From Dugong dugon (taxonomy: Eukaryota; Chordata; Mammalia; Sirenia; Dugongidae): a DNA stretch of 64,000 nucleotides. Every line of letters starts with the position of its first letter. The first letter of the stretch is position 1. Location: assembly GCA_030035585.1 (NCBI GenBank), contig CM057460.1, forward strand, positions 132,602,714 through 132,666,713. The letters run 5' to 3'. The notes under the pieces are model-generated. The model did not search any database and was not told the DNA's origin. It saw nothing but the letters and a program-made list of their open reading frames with translations. Position numbers and translations under genes: made by a program. Of this stretch, positions 24,137-35,833 are shown one piece after another.

Positions 24137-24332
24137 AAATGAACTCTCATGGTGCAATTGTTAAGCTCTCAGCAGCTGTCCAAAAAGTTAGTGGTTTGAA
24201 TCCACCCAGCAGCTCCACAGATTAAGGACTTGGTGATCTGCTTCTGTAAAGATTACAGCCTAGAAAACTCTATGGAGCAATTCTACTCTCTCAAATGAGG
24301 TTGACACCACTCAGTAACAACAACAATCCATA
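24137..24332 (+). mobile_element. AfroSINE, plus strand
   Basis: Head TCATGGTGCAATTGTTAAGC, then TTTGAATCCACCCAGCAGC, GATCTGCTTCTGTAAAGATT, TCTATGGAGCAATTCTACTC and the tail CTCAGTAACAACAACAATCC. It faces the SINE at 23878-24130 head to head, with a gap of only a few bases. Confidence 0.85.
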
Positions 24333-24706
24333 AAAACATCGAAGTCAACATCTCAAAGAAGATCTTGTTATCTTTCCTCCAAGATAATGCCATCCCAAAA
24401 ACCAAACCCATTACTATTTCATCTTAAATCTTTATTCCTTATCATAATGAATAACATTTGTGGATGATCCTGGACTATTTTTCTCCTGCCTAGATCACAT
24501 CTAAAACCCAGACCAAAAAACCTGTTGCCAAGGAGTTGATTCCAACTCCTGCCTACCCCATTTGTTGCAGTATAGAACTGGACTCCATTTCAGTTAATAT
24601 TCCTGCGTTAAACAGTTTGAGCCACACCTAAGCAGTCATTAATTCCTGTGGATTCTGAGTAAGACCACTCCAAATTAACTTAGGGCTCCCAAAAGGAGGC
24701 AGTGGC
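24333..24706. other. Unassigned sequence
   Basis: About 370 bp. The phrase CCTGTTGCCAAGGAGTTGAT with TTCCAACTCCTGCCTACCCC near 24520-24560 may be a worn SINE tail; otherwise nothing is recognised. Confidence 0.4.
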
Positions 24707-25303
24707 TGTGCTAAGGTCTGAGGACGAAACTCCATTTTGAATCAAAAGTAACTTCTGCATCGAGAATGCAGTCTGTCATTTCTGTAAGTATCCACTGTAC
24801 CCTGAGAAAATTACTTGCTAAACAATTTTTGAGAACAATGTGATTTTCCTTGCTTAAGGGTTTTGGTTGCTTAAGAATACACCCTGCTCAGGGAAACCTG
24901 GACCAAGACAATTCTCAGAACAGATGCTTAGTCAAGATATATTTTAGAATCACACATGTCCTCCCTGCAGTCAAGCAAGGAGGGCCTCATGATTGTTTCA
25001 GGGCCAGATGTACTCAATTTAATGGACATTTTGTAACTTAAAAAAATTTTAGAAATGTATGTATTCTCCTACCAATCAGATGTACCCTCACCCAATTTTG
25101 TAACCACTACCTAACTGTCAACCAGTCACTGAATTTTAACTGAAGTTTTCTTCTTATAAAAACTCCCTGAACTGTCTCCTCAGATCACTTAGCTCAGAAT
25201 CCTCTGGATCTTGTGTTTCCCAATTTGCAAATTGCCTTGCCTCACAATAAAAGCTCTTTACTTTTAATTTCAGTCACACTCTGCCATTTTGGTCTACGAC
25301 AAC
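24707..25303 (+). mobile_element. Solo LTR, class I ERV-like
   Basis: About 600 bp starting TGTGCTAAGGTCTGAGG. The core promoter and 3' end have the usual LTR order: TTCTTATAAAAACTCCCTG (TATA box near 25155), a U5-like CT-rich stretch, CACAATAAAAGCTCTTTAC (polyadenylation signal near 25246), and CACACTCTGCCATTTTGG. GC content and layout match mammalian ERV1 LTRs. No internal genes are attached. The family is not named. Confidence 0.7.
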
Positions 25304-26730
25304 TCTAAGTTCTAAACATCTCTTTTCTTCTTATTCTCTCTAGCCTTAGTGTAGATGGCTCATTATCTTTTAACTAGAAATCTTCTTGAAACTAAGCAGC
25401 ATGTATCATTGCTGGAGAAACTCACAGAGAAATACCAAATTAATTCCGCTATTGATTCATGATCATCAACTTCAAATGGGCCCCCAGAAAGTCTAGTAAA
25501 CTTCTATGGCTACTAGACAACTATAGATCATGTAGATATATTACTTCTATCTCAAAATATTCACACTTTCCTTGAACATTCAACCCAACATAACCCTAAC
25601 TCTCAGCTTTGCGCTTGATAACCTACTTCAGAGAGAAAATAGAAGACACAGATTAGAATTTCATCAATTTTCTGATATGAAACTTAAAAAAAATTGCCTA
25701 CGTATTTCTCTATCCTTTCCCCCTTCCTATGAAAATAAATTCTGTGTCCATCTTCTCTTCCAGCACGAATTATTTTATTACCTCTTCCCTTCTCCAAGGC
25801 CTAACTAATACTATAAATTCCTTATTTTCTGAATACTAAAAGCCTTCCCATTGCTTTTTAAATTGACTCAAGCTTGTCCCTTAAAAAAAAAAAAAAAGAA
25901 TCCTCACTGACTTTAAACCCTCATTGCTTTTAAGTTACCAACCCCTTTGTTTCTTCGTAGCAAGATTATTCAAATTTTCTACACTTGATGTCTTCATTTT
26001 CTCACTTAACTTTTTCTTCTTCTTTAAAAAAATAATTATAGGAATTGGTTACATTTATCTTAGTTCTTGTATCAAAATAATGTTTAAAATATCATTCAAC
26101 TTTGAATAAATATAACAGAAATGAGATAATAAAGACTTAGATTTCAAAATGAGGTGTGTTGGGTGCAATAACATATAAGTGGAGAAAGCGTAATAATTTT
26201 CCTAAATTAAAAATTTATTTTAATAAGGCAAATACAACAAGCTTAAAAACAAAACAATGTTTTAAAACAAGACACAGGTTAAGATAGCACAAATAGAAAG
26301 GTAATTCACAAGAGAGCTCTATAAAAATAAATATGATAATAATATTTAGATATTTATTTTGGTGCTTTCAGCATCATCTTTTTAGGCTTTTTCTTATTGC
26401 TAAGGTATACATCTTGTCAAAAACACCTTGATTTCTCTTTATTAATCACTGCCGTGTTGCTATCTTATTATAATATTTTTCCATGTTTTTCAAATAATTC
26501 AAATTTATAGTACATTTGTTATAAATAGCTCAAAGTAAATGAAGTAATTTGTACATGCTTTTCTTTAATAAGTAAATATCTACCATCTTAATAATCAGTA
26601 ATTTGAAACTGAAATTGATGGTATAGTTTTGAGATTCTAGGATTAAGCACTTGTTTGTTTTTGTTTTTTTTCCAATCCTGTGAAACTCTATAAGTATAAA
26701 ATATTCTATATATACATATTTACAGTTGTA
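25304..26730. other. Unassigned AT-rich sequence
   Basis: About 1.4 kb with several poly-A runs (25883-25897) and short hydrophobic chance frames. No gene or repeat supported. Confidence 0.5.
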
Positions 26731-26960
26731 GGGTAAAAACATCACAAAGTTTAGTAAAACAAAAAGAAAGTTTTATTCGGCATATATTCAAAAAGGCAAA
26801 AGTGGGAAATTGGACAAGCATTCTGCCAGAGCCGTATCTGCCCGAATCCAAAGAAATTACCGAACAGACAAAAGCAGGAAAACGGACAAGCATGCTGCTA
26901 GAGCCATGTCTGCCCGAGTATGAGGAACATTACAAATCATCGGTATATACTAACACTACA
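26731..26960 (-). mobile_element. Possible LTR fragment with a tandem duplication
   Basis: Read on the minus strand there is a GCCGAATAAAACTTTC segment that looks like an LTR polyadenylation region. It is preceded by two ~72-bp repeats (26795-26933). Retroviral U3 regions often carry such repeats. The termini are not clear, so the LTR call is tentative. Confidence 0.35.
26795..26933. repeat. Two-copy tandem repeat, period about 72 bp
   Basis: Unit 1 (26795-26866) and unit 2 (26867-26933) share the order GGACAAGCATKCTGCYAGAG, CCRTRTCTGCCCGA and a closing ATTAC. They differ by roughly one base in five and by small indels, so the duplication is old. Confidence 0.85.
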
Positions 26961-28202
26961 AATGGACAAAACCATTGAAAGCTTCACTTTTTCACAGATT
27001 AACTAGAAACTGCAATCCTACTTTTTGAATTGTCTTTCTTAACAATCATTGGTACAGATTTCAGTGATGACAGTCAAGAGGGTCTTCATTGATCCAACAA
27101 ATCTTACTATTCCCTAAATGCTAATAGAAAAATATGAGTGGAAAGTCTTTTGTAATCTATTTGATAGGTTTATGTGAAAGGTTCCCTAAAAGATATTTTC
27201 AAAGATTGCCCTAGCTACTCTCTTTATACCTCAAGGCCCAGTTGATGTGTCCTTTTGAGTCCTTGTGAGTGCAGCTCCAGCTAAGTCACATTTTCTATGC
27301 TCAAGGACAGGGAATAATGACTCCTGTGTTATTTCTTAAATCAATATATACATACATATATATATATATGTATATAGAATTAGAATCATATATATCATAT
27401 ATATATCATAATCATAATATATATGATTCTGAGTCTAGTCCTAGCTCTTTGATTAAATAACTGTTAGACATTATGTAAATTATGTATCAATCCTGAATTT
27501 TCTGTCATGTAAATTTAGGGTTGGATAACTATCAAAGGATCCTGTTAACTCCAATATAATATAAGTTATCAAATCTATGTAGTCCGTTTTGCATAGGCTC
27601 AAAAGAGAATTTTATATTTAATGAACACAAAAATTCGAAAAGAAAAAAAAAATCTAATCTCCACTGTCCTACCACAATCACAATTTCTACTTCTATCCAA
27701 ATTACATAATGTATCCATCAAAATAATTGTAGGTCTCCAACATGCCAAAACACTCAATAAATTCCTAACTCATCTATGAACTATATGATTATGTTATTAG
27801 ACTACAATTCTATTGAAATTTAGCATTCAATGATATTTTCATAGAAGGCATGATGAAAATAAAACTCCTATGGTAAATATGATTCTTAAATTTGCTTGCT
27901 TATTAAAGAAAACTATAATAAGAAGAACACATGAACATGCAGGAAATGAAAGCAAGCCTCTGACTTTCAATGCTATGATTTTTTAAATTAAATACATCAA
28001 ATTAAATTTAAATGATCTTCAAAGAAAACAGAAAGGACATGTATGAAGAAGACACTGCCATTTATGACCAAATTAATGATTCCTTTGACAGCATCTCAAA
28101 CATTATAACTTTTTTATGGCATTTTTTAAATACGGCAAAACTTTGTGAACAAAATCTGTAAGAAGTCTCAAACTGTTGTCTTTTATATTCCTTGTTGTGT
28201 TC
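26961..28202. other. Unassigned AT-rich sequence with a TA-rich hairpin
   Basis: About 1.2 kb. It contains an alternating TA tract and an inverted repeat at 27382-27430. No gene supported. Confidence 0.5.
27382..27430. repeat. Inverted repeat, 14-bp arms
   Basis: AGAATCATATATAT (27382-27395) pairs with ATATATATGATTCT (27417-27430) around a 21-base TA-rich loop, next to an ATATACATACATATATATAT tract. It is probably a microsatellite by-product rather than a functional hairpin. Confidence 0.8.
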
Positions 28203-30354
28203 TGTTGTTGTTGTTAGGCTCTGTTGAGTCCATTCAGACTCAGACTGACACTATGTACAACAGCAGGAAACACTGTCTGATCCTGTACCATCCTCACAGT
28301 CATTGTTATGTTTCAGCCCATTGCTGCAGCCACTGAGTCATCCATCTCATTAAGAGTCTTTTTCTTTATTGTTGACACTCTACTTTGCCAAGCATGATGT
28401 CCTTCTCCAGGGACTGGTCCCTCCTGATAACATGTCCAAAGTACATGAAACAAAGTCTTGCCATCCTCACTTCTAAGGATCATTTTGGCTGTTCTTCTAT
28501 CAAGACAGATTTGTTTGTTCTTCTGGCATTCCATAGTATATTCAATATTCTTCACCAACACCATAACTCAAAGGCATCAGTTCCTCTTCTATCTTCTGTA
28601 TTCATTCTTCAGATTTTGCATGCATATAAGGTGACTGAAAATACCATGGCTTGGGTCAGGCACACCTTAGTCATCAGAATGATATCTTAACTTTTTAACA
28701 GCTTGAAGAGGACTTTTGCAGCGGATTTGCCCAATGCAATAAATCTTTCGATTTCTTAACTGCTGCTTCCATAGTTGTTGATTATGGATCCAAGTAAAAT
28801 GAAATCCTTGACAATTTGAATCTTTACTGTTTATCACGATGTTGCTTATTGGTCCAGTGGTGGGTATTTTTGTTTTCTTTATGCTGAGGTGTCATCCATA
28901 CTGAAGGCTGTAGTCTTTGATCTTCATCAGTAAGTGCTTCAAGTCCTCTTTGCTTTCAGCAAGGAAGGTTGTGTCATCTGCATATTGCAGGTTATTAATG
29001 ATTCTTCCTCCAGTCTCAATGCCTCATTCTTCTTCATATAGTTCAGCCTCTCAGATTATTCAGCATGTTTTTGTTGTTGTTGTTAGGTGCCATCGAGTCA
29101 GTTCAACTCACAGTGACCCTATGTACAACCAAATGAAACACTGACCAGTCCTGTGCCATCCTTATAATCATTGTTATGCTTGAGTCCATTTTTACAGCCA
29201 CTGTGTCAGTCCATCTCATTGAGGGTCTTCCTCCTTATCGCTGACCCTCTACTTTACCAAGCATGATGTCCTTTTCCAGGGACTGATCTCTCCTGATAAC
29301 ATGTCCAAAGTATGTGAGATATAGTCTCCCCATCTTTGCTTCTAAGGAGCATTTTGGCTGTACTTCTTCCAAGACAGGTTTGTTTAGTCCAAGTATATTC
29401 AATATTATTTGCCAACACTATAGTTCAAAGGCATGAATTCTTCTTCAGTCTTCCTTAAGCATTGTCCACCTTTTGCACACATATGATACGATTGAAAACA
29501 CCATGGCTTTGGTCAGGTGCACCTTAGTCTTCAAGGTGACATCTTTGCTTTTAACACTTTAAAGAGGTTTTTTGCACCAAATTTTCCCAATGCAATGCAT
29601 CTTTTGATTTCTTGACTGCTGCTTCCAGTATATGGATTGAATAAGTATGGTGAAAGATACAACCCTGATGCATATCATTTTGATTTTAAACCACACAGTA
29701 TCCCCTTGTTCCATTCAAACAACTGCTTCTTGGTCTATGTACAGGTTCTTCATGAACACAGTTAAGTATCCTGGAATTCCTATTTTTTGCAATGTTATTC
29801 ATAATTTGTTATAATCCATTCAATCCAATGCCTTTGCATAGTCAATAAAACACAGGTAAACATCTTCCTGGTATTTTCTGCTTTCAGCCAAGATCCATCT
29901 GATATTAGCAATGATATCCCTCATTCCACGTCTTCTTTTGAATCTAGCTTGAACTTCTGGCAGTTTCCTGTCCATGTACTGCTGCAACCACTTTTGAACT
30001 ACCTTCAGCAAAATTATACTTGCATGCGGTATTAATTATATTGTTTGAAAATTTCCACATTCTTTTTGATCACTTCTCTTTTGAATGGGCACAAATATGG
30101 TCTCTTTAAGTTGGCTGGCCAGATAACTGCCTTCTAAATTTTGGTGCTATACATGAGTAAGTATTCCCAGTGTTATATTTGTTTGTTGAAACACCTCAAT
30201 TGGTATTCTGTCAGTTCCTGAAGACTTGTTTTTCATGAATGCCTCCAGTGCAGCTTGGCCTTCTTCCTTCAGTTCCATTAGTTCTTGATCATATGATACC
30301 TCCTGAAATTGATGAATGACAACCAGTTCTTTTTGGTACAGTGACTGTGTATTC
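28203..30354 (-). mobile_element. RTE LINE, long, interrupted by another RTE
   Basis: Minus-strand RTE with its 3' tail at 28203 (TGTTGTTGTTGTTAGGC) running up to the segment just upstream of RT (GGTACAGTGACTGTGTATTC on the plus strand). The YADD RT box is encoded intact near 28972-28983. Surviving frames include 63 codons at 29820-30011, which covers the RT start with QARFKRRRGMRDIIANIRWI, and 106 codons at 30147-30467. A second RTE (29067-29626) splits it. At 30354 it meets a plus-strand RTE head to head. Confidence 0.92.
29067..29626 (-). mobile_element. RTE LINE 3' end nested in the RTE above
   Basis: TTTTTGTTGTTGTTGTTAGG marks the tail of a ~560-bp, 5'-truncated RTE. It lies in the same orientation as its host. 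The host reads ...TTATTCAGCATG before and AGTATATGGATTG after, so AGCAT/AGTAT may be a short target-site duplication. Confidence 0.88.
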
Positions 30355-30546
30355 AAAGAAATGCACAGGAATACACAGGAATCAAATAGACTACATCTGT
30401 GGAAAGAGATGATGGAGAAGCTTAATATTATCAGTAAAAACAATGCAAGGGGCTGACTGCAGAACAATTGTTCATATGCAAGTTAAAGATGAAGCTGAAG
30501 AAAATTAAAACAAGTCCAAGAGAGTCAAATATGACCTTGAGTATAT

Positions 30547-30710
30547 TTTTTTTAAAAAAAACCTTGCTGTCAAGTTGATTCTGACTCATAGCAACCCTAT
30601 AGGCCAGAATAGAAGTGCCCTATAGGATTTCCAAGGAGCAGCTGTTGGATTCAATCTGCTGACTTTCAGGTTAGCAGTTGAGATCTTACTCAGTCAGCAA
30701 CTAGGCCTCC
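30547..30710 (-). mobile_element. AfroSINE with 13-bp target-site duplication
   Basis: The plus strand shows TTGCTGTCAAGTTGATTCTG, ACTCATAGCAACCCTATAGG, GATTTCCAAGGAGCAGCTG and TTTCAGGTTAGCAGTTGAG. The host RTE sequence ACCTTGAGTATAT (30534-30546) returns as ACCTTGAGTACAT (30711-30723), one mismatch in 13. This proves a SINE insertion into an existing RTE. Confidence 0.93.
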
Positions 30711-31224
30711 ACCTTGAGTACATTCCACTTCAATTTAGAGACTATCTCAAGAATAGAGTTGACACATTGAATACTAATGGCCAAAGACCAGACGAGTTGT
30801 GGGATGATATCAAGGACATTATACATGAACAAAGAAAAATGCCATTAAAAAGACAAGAAAGAAAGAAAAGACCAAATGTATGTTAGAGAAGACTCTGAAA
30901 CGTACTCTTGAAAATAGACTAACTAAAGCAAACAGAAGAAATGATAAAGTAAAAGAGCTGAACAGAAGATTTCAAAGGAAGTCTCGAGAAGGCGAAGTAA
31001 AGTATTACGATGACATGTACCAAGGCCTGGAGTTAGAAAACCAAAAGGGAAGAACACACTCGGTGTTTCTCAAGCTGAAAGAACTGAATGACAAACTCAA
31101 GCCTAGAGTTGCAGTATTCAAGGATGCTATGGGAAAAATATGGAAGAATACAGGAAGCATCAAAAGAAGATGGAAGGAATACACAGAGTCACTGTATCAA
31201 AAAAAGTCTATTGACATTGTTATA

Positions 31225-31530
31225 GCATACCTCCCTAAAATTATTTTGTGAAAATTATGTGAACTACTGGATAATGTTTCCACTTGGATAAACATAAGTT
31301 AAAAAAGATTACAGTAGCACAGCTCATTATGTGATCACTAACTACCATTCCGAAGGGTTGAAAACTTTTCAAGTCACATGAGGAACTGGGATTAGCTCTA
31401 CAGGCAAAACAACAAAAATTGGTAGGCATATAAGGATGTGGGGAAAAGCAGAATCCAGTTCATATCCTTAATGCTAAAACAAATAAACAAAAACAAAATC
31501 ACCCTGGGAGTTGCTTGCTCCTAAGGATGT
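31225..31530. other. Unassigned ~300-bp segment inside an RTE
   Basis: The RTE order breaks after AAAAAAAGTCTATTGACATT and resumes at the TAGGGAACTGCCAGAAACTC block. About 400 bp of RTE are replaced by this AT-rich piece, which matches no repeat I recognise. Confidence 0.6.
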
Positions 31531-32782
31531 TGTTGCAGCGGTAGTACATTTATAGGGAACTGCCAGAAACTCAAGCCAGATTCCAAAAGGACATGGAATC
31601 AGGGATATCATTGCTGATGTCAGATGGACCTTGGCTCAAAGCAGAGAATACCAGAAAGATGTCTACCTGTATTTTATTGACTATGCAAAGGCATGTGACT
31701 CTGTGAATCATAGTGAATTATGGATAACATTGCAAATAATGGGAATTCCAGAACTCTTAATTATGCTCATGAGGAACATGTACGTAGACCAAGAGGCAGT
31801 TGTTAGAACAGAACGAGGGTATAGTGTGTGATTTAAAATCAGGAAAGGTGTGAGTCACAATTGTATTATTTCACTATACCCACTCTATCTGTAGACTGAA
31901 TAAATAGTCCAAGAAGCTAGACTATATGAAGAAGAATGCAGCATCAGGACTGAAGGAAGACTCAACAAAAACCTGCAATATGCAAATGATACAACCTTGC
32001 TCGCTGAAAGCAAAAAGGACTTGAAGAACTTACTGATGAAGATAAAAGGCTACAGACTTCAGTATAGATTACATCTCAACATAAAGAAAACAAAAATCCT
32101 CTCCACAGGACCAATAAGCAGTATCATGATAAATGGAGAAAAGATTGAAGTTGTGAAGGATTTCATTTTACTTGGATCCACAATCAACACCCATGGAAGT
32201 ACAGTCAAGAAATCAAAAGACGTATTGCATTGGGTAAATCTGCTGTGAAAGACCCCTTAAAGTGTTAAAAACCAAAGATGTCACTCTGAGGACTAAGGTG
32301 TGCCTGAGCAAAGCTGTGGTTTTTTCAATCACCTCATATGTATGCAAAAGCTGAACAATGAATAAGGGAAAACTGAGAAGGAATTGATGCCCTTGAAATA
32401 TGGTGTTGATGAAGAATATTGAATATACTATGGACTACCAGAAGAAAGAACAAATCTTTCTTGGAAGAAGTATTCCAGAAATCACCTTAGAAGGGAGGAT
32501 GGCAAGATTTTGTACATGTACTTTCAATATGTTATCAGTAGGAGACAGTTCCTAGAGAAGGACATCATGCTTGGTAAAGTAGAGGGTCAGCAACAAAGAG
32601 TAAGATCCTCAATGAGATGGATTGACACAGTGGCTGCAACAAGAGGCTGAAACATTAGCAACGATTGTGAGGATGATGCAGGACCAGGCAGTGTTTTGTT
32701 TTGTTGTATGTAGAGTTACTATAAGTGGGTGCTGCCTCCATGGCATCTAACAACAACACCACAACAGGGATTCTTTGTAAGT

Positions 32783-33245
32783 TTCCTATTAGTGTTGTGG
32801 CAAATTACGCCAAAAATAGTGCCTTAAAGCCACACAAATTTATATTCTTATAGTTCTGAAGGTCAAAATTCTGAAATGGGCTTCACTGGGCTCAAGTCAA
32901 GGTGTTGCTGGATGTGTTGCTTATGGATGTTCTAGGGGAGAATCTGTTCCTATGCCTTTTCCAGCTTTTAGAGGCCTCCTTCATTCCTTTTCTCTTAACC
33001 CCTTCCTCCATCTGAAATCAGCAATATAGTATCTTCAAATCATTCTCTTTCTCTGACTCTAACTTTCCTGCCTCCCTCTTATAAAGATTCTTGAGATTAA
33101 ATTAGGTCCACTGGATAATCCAGGATAATTTCCTCATCTTAACAGATCTGAAAAGTCCTTTTTGCCATGTAAGGTAACATATTCACAGGTTCCAGTGATT
33201 AGAATGTGGACATATTTGGAGGGGCCATTATTTTGCCTATCACAC
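32783..33245 (-). mobile_element. MLT1-like MaLR LTR
   Basis: Reverse complement of an MLT1-type LTR in order: TTGTGGCAAATTACGCC, TTATAGTTCTGAAGGTCA, GGGCTCAAGTCAAGGTGTTG, GTTCTAGGGGAGAATCTG, GCCATGTAAGGTAACATATTC, GGAGGGGCCATTATTTTGCC. It is an old copy and has no internal part. Confidence 0.8.
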
Positions 33246-33271
33246 ATGCCTATCAAAATTTCAATATCACA

Positions 33272-33943
33272 AGTGAGTAGCATCTGGGGTCTTAAACGCT
33301 TGTGAGTGGCCATCTAAGACACAACTATGGGTCTCTACTCACCAGTAGCAAAACAGTAAGAAGGTAACTAAAAGCTCAGAGAAGAAACAAGCCTACATTA
33401 GCCACAGCCTCATCTACCCTGAGACCAGAGGAACTAGATGGTGCCCAGCAACAACCATTGAATGTTCTAGCTGGTCCCATATAGAATGGGAGAAAAATGT
33501 GGAGCAGAACTCAAATTCTTATTAAAAAAAAAAAAATCCAGACAAACTGGAACGGTGGAAACAGAGGATTTCCTGAAACTATTGTCCTGAGACCCTCATT
33601 AAACCTACAACTGAGCCTATCCCCTGAGATCACCTTTTAGTGAAACAGCAGAGTGGCCCACAAAATAAAGGATATTACCCATAAAATGTGTGCTCTACTT
33701 AAAAACCATCAGTATGAGACCAAAAGGTCAACAATTACTCAGAAACAAAGATGAGAACATATAGACGCAGGAAAACTAGAGTAGTGGAAATGGAACAAAC
33801 AGAACACAATTAAAGGGAATGCTGGCATATTGTGATAATATAATTAACGTCAGTGAACAACTTGGATGGAAATTGTCACGTGAAAACCTAATTTGCTGTG
33901 TAAACTTTCAACAAAAACTCAATAAAACACTGTTTAAAAAATG
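33272..33943 (+). mobile_element. L1 LINE 3' UTR fragment
   Basis: Begins GTGAGTAGCATCTGGGGTCT, the 3' UTR phrase also found at 22712 and 36040. It continues through AGATGGTGCCCAGC, AAAAAATCCAGACAAACTGG and CGTGAAAACCTAATTTGCTG, and ends TCAACAAAAACTCAATAAAA. It is more divergent than the other L1 tails in the window and carries no ORF2. Confidence 0.8.
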
Positions 33944-34032
33944 TCAATTTCACAAACACATATATGTTCAGATACTTGAATAAGACACATTGGGATGCTA
34001 GAGTAGAAATGAGATATGATGGAAAGAATACA

Positions 34033-34240
34033 GATTTTGGTGACATTCATAGCAGGTTCAGACCTCAAGGCTGTCATTTGCCAGCTATAAAACCTGTGGC
34101 AAATTATTCACTCTCTCCTTAAGCCAGTTTTATCATTTCTTGAATGAAGATAATTGGTAAGTTGACAGGTTCTTATGAGAACTAAAAATATAGAATGTAA
34201 CACATTACAAAGAGCTAGTTATTATTATTAGTATACAGAC
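34033..34240 (+). mobile_element. MIR SINE (ancient tRNA-derived SINE)
   Basis: Follows the MIR order: TTCAGACCTCAAGG, ATTTGCCAGCTATAAAACC, GTGGCAAATTATTCACTCTC, GCCAGTTTTATCATTTCTTG, AATGAAGATAATTGG, then an ACATTACAAAGAGC and TTATTATTATTA end. It is strongly diverged, as expected of a repeat that predates placental mammals. Confidence 0.7.
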
Positions 34241-35833
34241 TAATGAAAATAATTTGTCCATACACCAGATATTCCTAAATTTAAATTATTGTCCTGCTTT
34301 TTTCTCCTTATTTCTATATCAAATACACTAACTTCTAGTTATTTAAGCACATATTAATATTGCAACTAGAAAAAACATTCCTAGAATAAAGCAAGACATC
34401 TACAAGAAATAATTTGAATGCATCCAGAAAAATGTGGACATATCCTTACTATTCGTCAGCCCAGCCTTGCATTTACCCTAGCTACCCCAACCTGAAAAGT
34501 ATTCTTTTTTACTTGAACGTGACTTTCTTTATTGTCTATTCCTTGATTAAATACACAATATAATACCGATAGATTTAAAGTGAATTAGATTATGTATGAA
34601 CTATATCATAAGTTCTTTGAATTTATAAGGAACAGACAAGGAACACAGTAAAGAATTCAGTAAAGAGAATACATAAAGAGAAGATAAATAAGCAAAAACT
34701 ACAAATTACCAATAAATATATGAAAACATTCTCAGATTTGCTAGAAATCAGGACAATGCAATTTATAAACATGAAATATTTATTTTACTTACGAGATTTG
34801 CCATATTGAGAATTGGAGACATTGTCAATATTATCAATAATAGTATTGGTGAATATGTGAGAAATGGGTACTCACAAGCAGTTAGCTTAAATTCCTCCTT
34901 TTGGAAAGCAATTTGATAAGACACCAGTGTTTCAGTAAACAAGCTTATGTTTACTTATATTACAACATTTTTCATAATAATGGAGATAAGAACAACTCAT
35001 ACATCCATTAATAAGGATATTTTTAAATCAAGTTTGATGCTTTCATATTATGGAACATTACGTATGTTTTTAAAAGAATATGTTAAAGCTTGATACTGAT
35101 AGGAAAATGTCTTAAAAATGTGTGAAAAGTAAAAAAAAAAGGCACACACACATTACAGAACAATAGAGTATATAATGATCTGTGTTAAAAATCTATCTAA
35201 TACATACATGTGTATACGTATTATATGTGCATATATTTACATACATATGTGTGAGTATATATGCATATATGCATGTGCGTATCAGTGTGTGTATTGAGAA
35301 AGGAAGGAAGGAAGAAAGATTACCACCTACTTTCCTAAAATGTAGGCATGTGTGTTGGGTGAGATGAAATGAGATTTTAATATTTTACTCTATATGTTTG
35401 TGTTTTATTGAATCCTTAAATAACTTATTTTCATATTTATCTGTAAAATTTAAAAAGAGAAACAAATGCTTTGAGTTTAGATATGAAGATCAAGTGAAGG
35501 TCAGTGAAAGCTATGAAGAGAACAGGTAATCTTTAAGCTAAACTTTAAGTTATAAATATGGTTTTAGTCAAGCAGAAAGGGTGGAAAGGGGCATTCCAGA
35601 AAGGGGGTCCAGCTTGAAAAAGAGACACACAGGTATTAGCCAAGTGTAACTAGTTAATTTTAGATTATACAGTCCTAGATAAGAAGTTCTTTGTTTTCTT
35701 GCTGATATCTAACACATAAACACATGGAATTAGGAAGTCAATAAGTCTTTTAATGAGTGGTAACTACAAAATTCCGTGCTGTGCTAGTTCAGCTTTTCCA
35801 TGAGTTCTAATTAAAATGTAAACACATTTTCAT
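34241..35833. other. Unassigned AT-rich sequence with purine-pyrimidine repeat
   Basis: About 1.6 kb. 35205-35302 is a long alternating TG/CA/TA microsatellite-like tract, and a GGAAGGAAGGAAG run follows. 35510-35660 (GGCATTCCAGAAAGGG) may be an old mammal-wide repeat. No gene is supported; the 61-codon frame at 35182 only reads through the microsatellite. Confidence 0.5.

Larger units (their letters stand above)
30365..32763 (+). mobile_element. RTE LINE, + strand, interrupted
   Basis: Starts at the endonuclease end (AATACACAGGAATCAAATAG) and runs to the 3' end near 32763. The 123-codon frame at 30880-31251 covers the linker before RT (RRNDKVKELNRRFQ...). The 66-codon frame at 31631-31831 covers the RT start (YFIDYAKACD). 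An 83-codon frame at 31997-32248 follows the catalytic box. That box at 31979-31990 reads YAND, so the first catalytic aspartate is lost. An AfroSINE (30547-30710) and ~300 bp of foreign sequence (31225-31530) interrupt it. Confidence 0.9.

Noticed and set aside
28203-30354. Array-like spacing of repeats resembling a CRISPR or satellite
   Set aside because: The recurring segments are RTE 3' ends in several orientations at irregular spacing, in a mammalian genome.
35182-35367. 61-codon frame with many histidines, tyrosines and cysteines
   Set aside because: It simply translates the alternating TG/CA/TA microsatellite at 35205-35302.
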